DNA from: Candidatus Methylomirabilota bacterium
GTDB taxonomy: Bacteria; Methylomirabilota; Methylomirabilia; Methylomirabilales; JACPAU01
Assembly (NCBI GenBank): GCA_016180705.1
Contig: JACPAU010000149.1
Span: 1 to 5,317, forward strand
Direction: 5' to 3'
DNA length: 5,317 bases
Part shown: positions 5,126-5,317 of the stretch, piece by piece
Position numbering within the stretch: the first letter of the stretch is position 1
Layout of the letters: every line of letters starts with the position of its first letter
Translations under genes and position numbers: made by a program
Notes under the pieces: model-generated
What the model saw: the letters and a program-made list of their open reading frames with translations, nothing else
The model's database searches: none
What the model was told of the DNA's origin: nothing

Positions 5126-5317
5126 GTGGGCGCGGCCCCCGTGATCCTCGCGGTCGAGCCCGCGGCGGCCGTCGAAGGGGGCGAGGTCACCATCCTCGGG
5201 GAGCGCCTCACGGCCGGCGGCTTCCCCCGCGTCCGGGTCGGCGGGGTCCCGGCCCGGCCCGCGGTCGCCACCGCGACCCGCCTCCGCGTTCCGGTCCCCC
5301 CCGACGCCCCCGGCGGG
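5126..5317 (+). CDS. IPT/TIG-domain protein, N-terminal part (runs off the window)
   Basis: An open frame from GTG 5126, one base after the nfo stop and with a good GGAGG, continues to the end of the window (64 residues seen). The visible part reads as one immunoglobulin-like IPT/TIG domain: PVILAVEPAAAVEGGEVTI (5-23), LGERL, VRVGGVPARP (36-45) and LRVPVPPDAPGG, matching the family plan P-I-x-x-V-x-P-x-x-G-G-x-x-V-T-I-x-G ... V-x-V-G-G ... V-P-V-P-P-x-A-P-G-G. TIG domains usually occur in surface or secreted bacterial proteins, yet no signal peptide precedes this one. Either the protein stays in the cytoplasm, a later segment anchors it, or the true start differs. What follows the domain and its function cannot be judged from this window. 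Confidence 0.75.
   Translation, partial: MGAAPVILAVEPAAAVEGGEVTILGERLTAGGFPRVRVGGVPARPAVATATRLRVPVPPDAPGG

Noticed and set aside
3287..5271. Long minus-strand open frames (4240-3287 and 5271-4147) opposite DUF2400 and nfo
   Set aside because: Both are antisense to genes with complete family motifs, and neither translation shows a recognisable domain.

Overview
This is a very GC-rich window (roughly 70% G+C or more by eye, with nearly every codon ending in G or C) and it is almost fully coding. The gene families are bacterial housekeeping and repair types, with no phage or insertion-sequence genes. The composition and family mix would fit an uncultured soil or groundwater lineage such as Rokubacteria/Methylomirabilota, or a GC-rich delta-proteobacterium. 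That placement is inference only, because no marker gene is present.

Layout. (1) At the left edge is the tail of an unidentified + strand gene, ending at 58. (2) An exported HtrA/DegP-type serine protease with one PDZ domain occupies 105-1181 (+). (3) It converges with a minus-strand unit: an AbrB-type DNA-binding protein (2204-2010), a 28-codon small ORF (2013-1927) and a short-chain dehydrogenase/reductase (1930-1178). The protease and the reductase both stop in one CTAG palindrome. (4) A divergent control region of about 200 bases (2205-2403), clearly AT-richer than the rest, holds a candidate promoter for each direction. (5) Rightward runs a tightly packed cluster: MGMT/Atl1-like alkyl-DNA repair protein (2404-2838), JAMM/MPN-domain metalloprotease-like protein (2844-3386), TIGR02757/DUF2400 protein (3383-4246), endonuclease IV (4243-5124), and a protein starting with an IPT/TIG domain (5126 to beyond the edge). 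The junctions are +5, -4, -4 and +1 bases, so these five genes are almost certainly one operon.

How the genes may work together. Endonuclease IV cleaves abasic sites, and the MGMT-like protein senses or removes O6-alkylguanine. The DUF2400 protein carries an LDTHVARVARALGL segment resembling the catalytic-Asp segment of HhH-GPD DNA glycosylases. If that resemblance is real, the operon encodes a base-excision route (glycosylase plus AP endonuclease) beside direct or flagged alkyl repair. The JAMM protein would then be the unexplained partner; it shares a fold with RadC. The two most interesting points are this operon and the small ORF that exactly fills the gap between abrB and the reductase, with 4-base start/stop overlaps at both ends.
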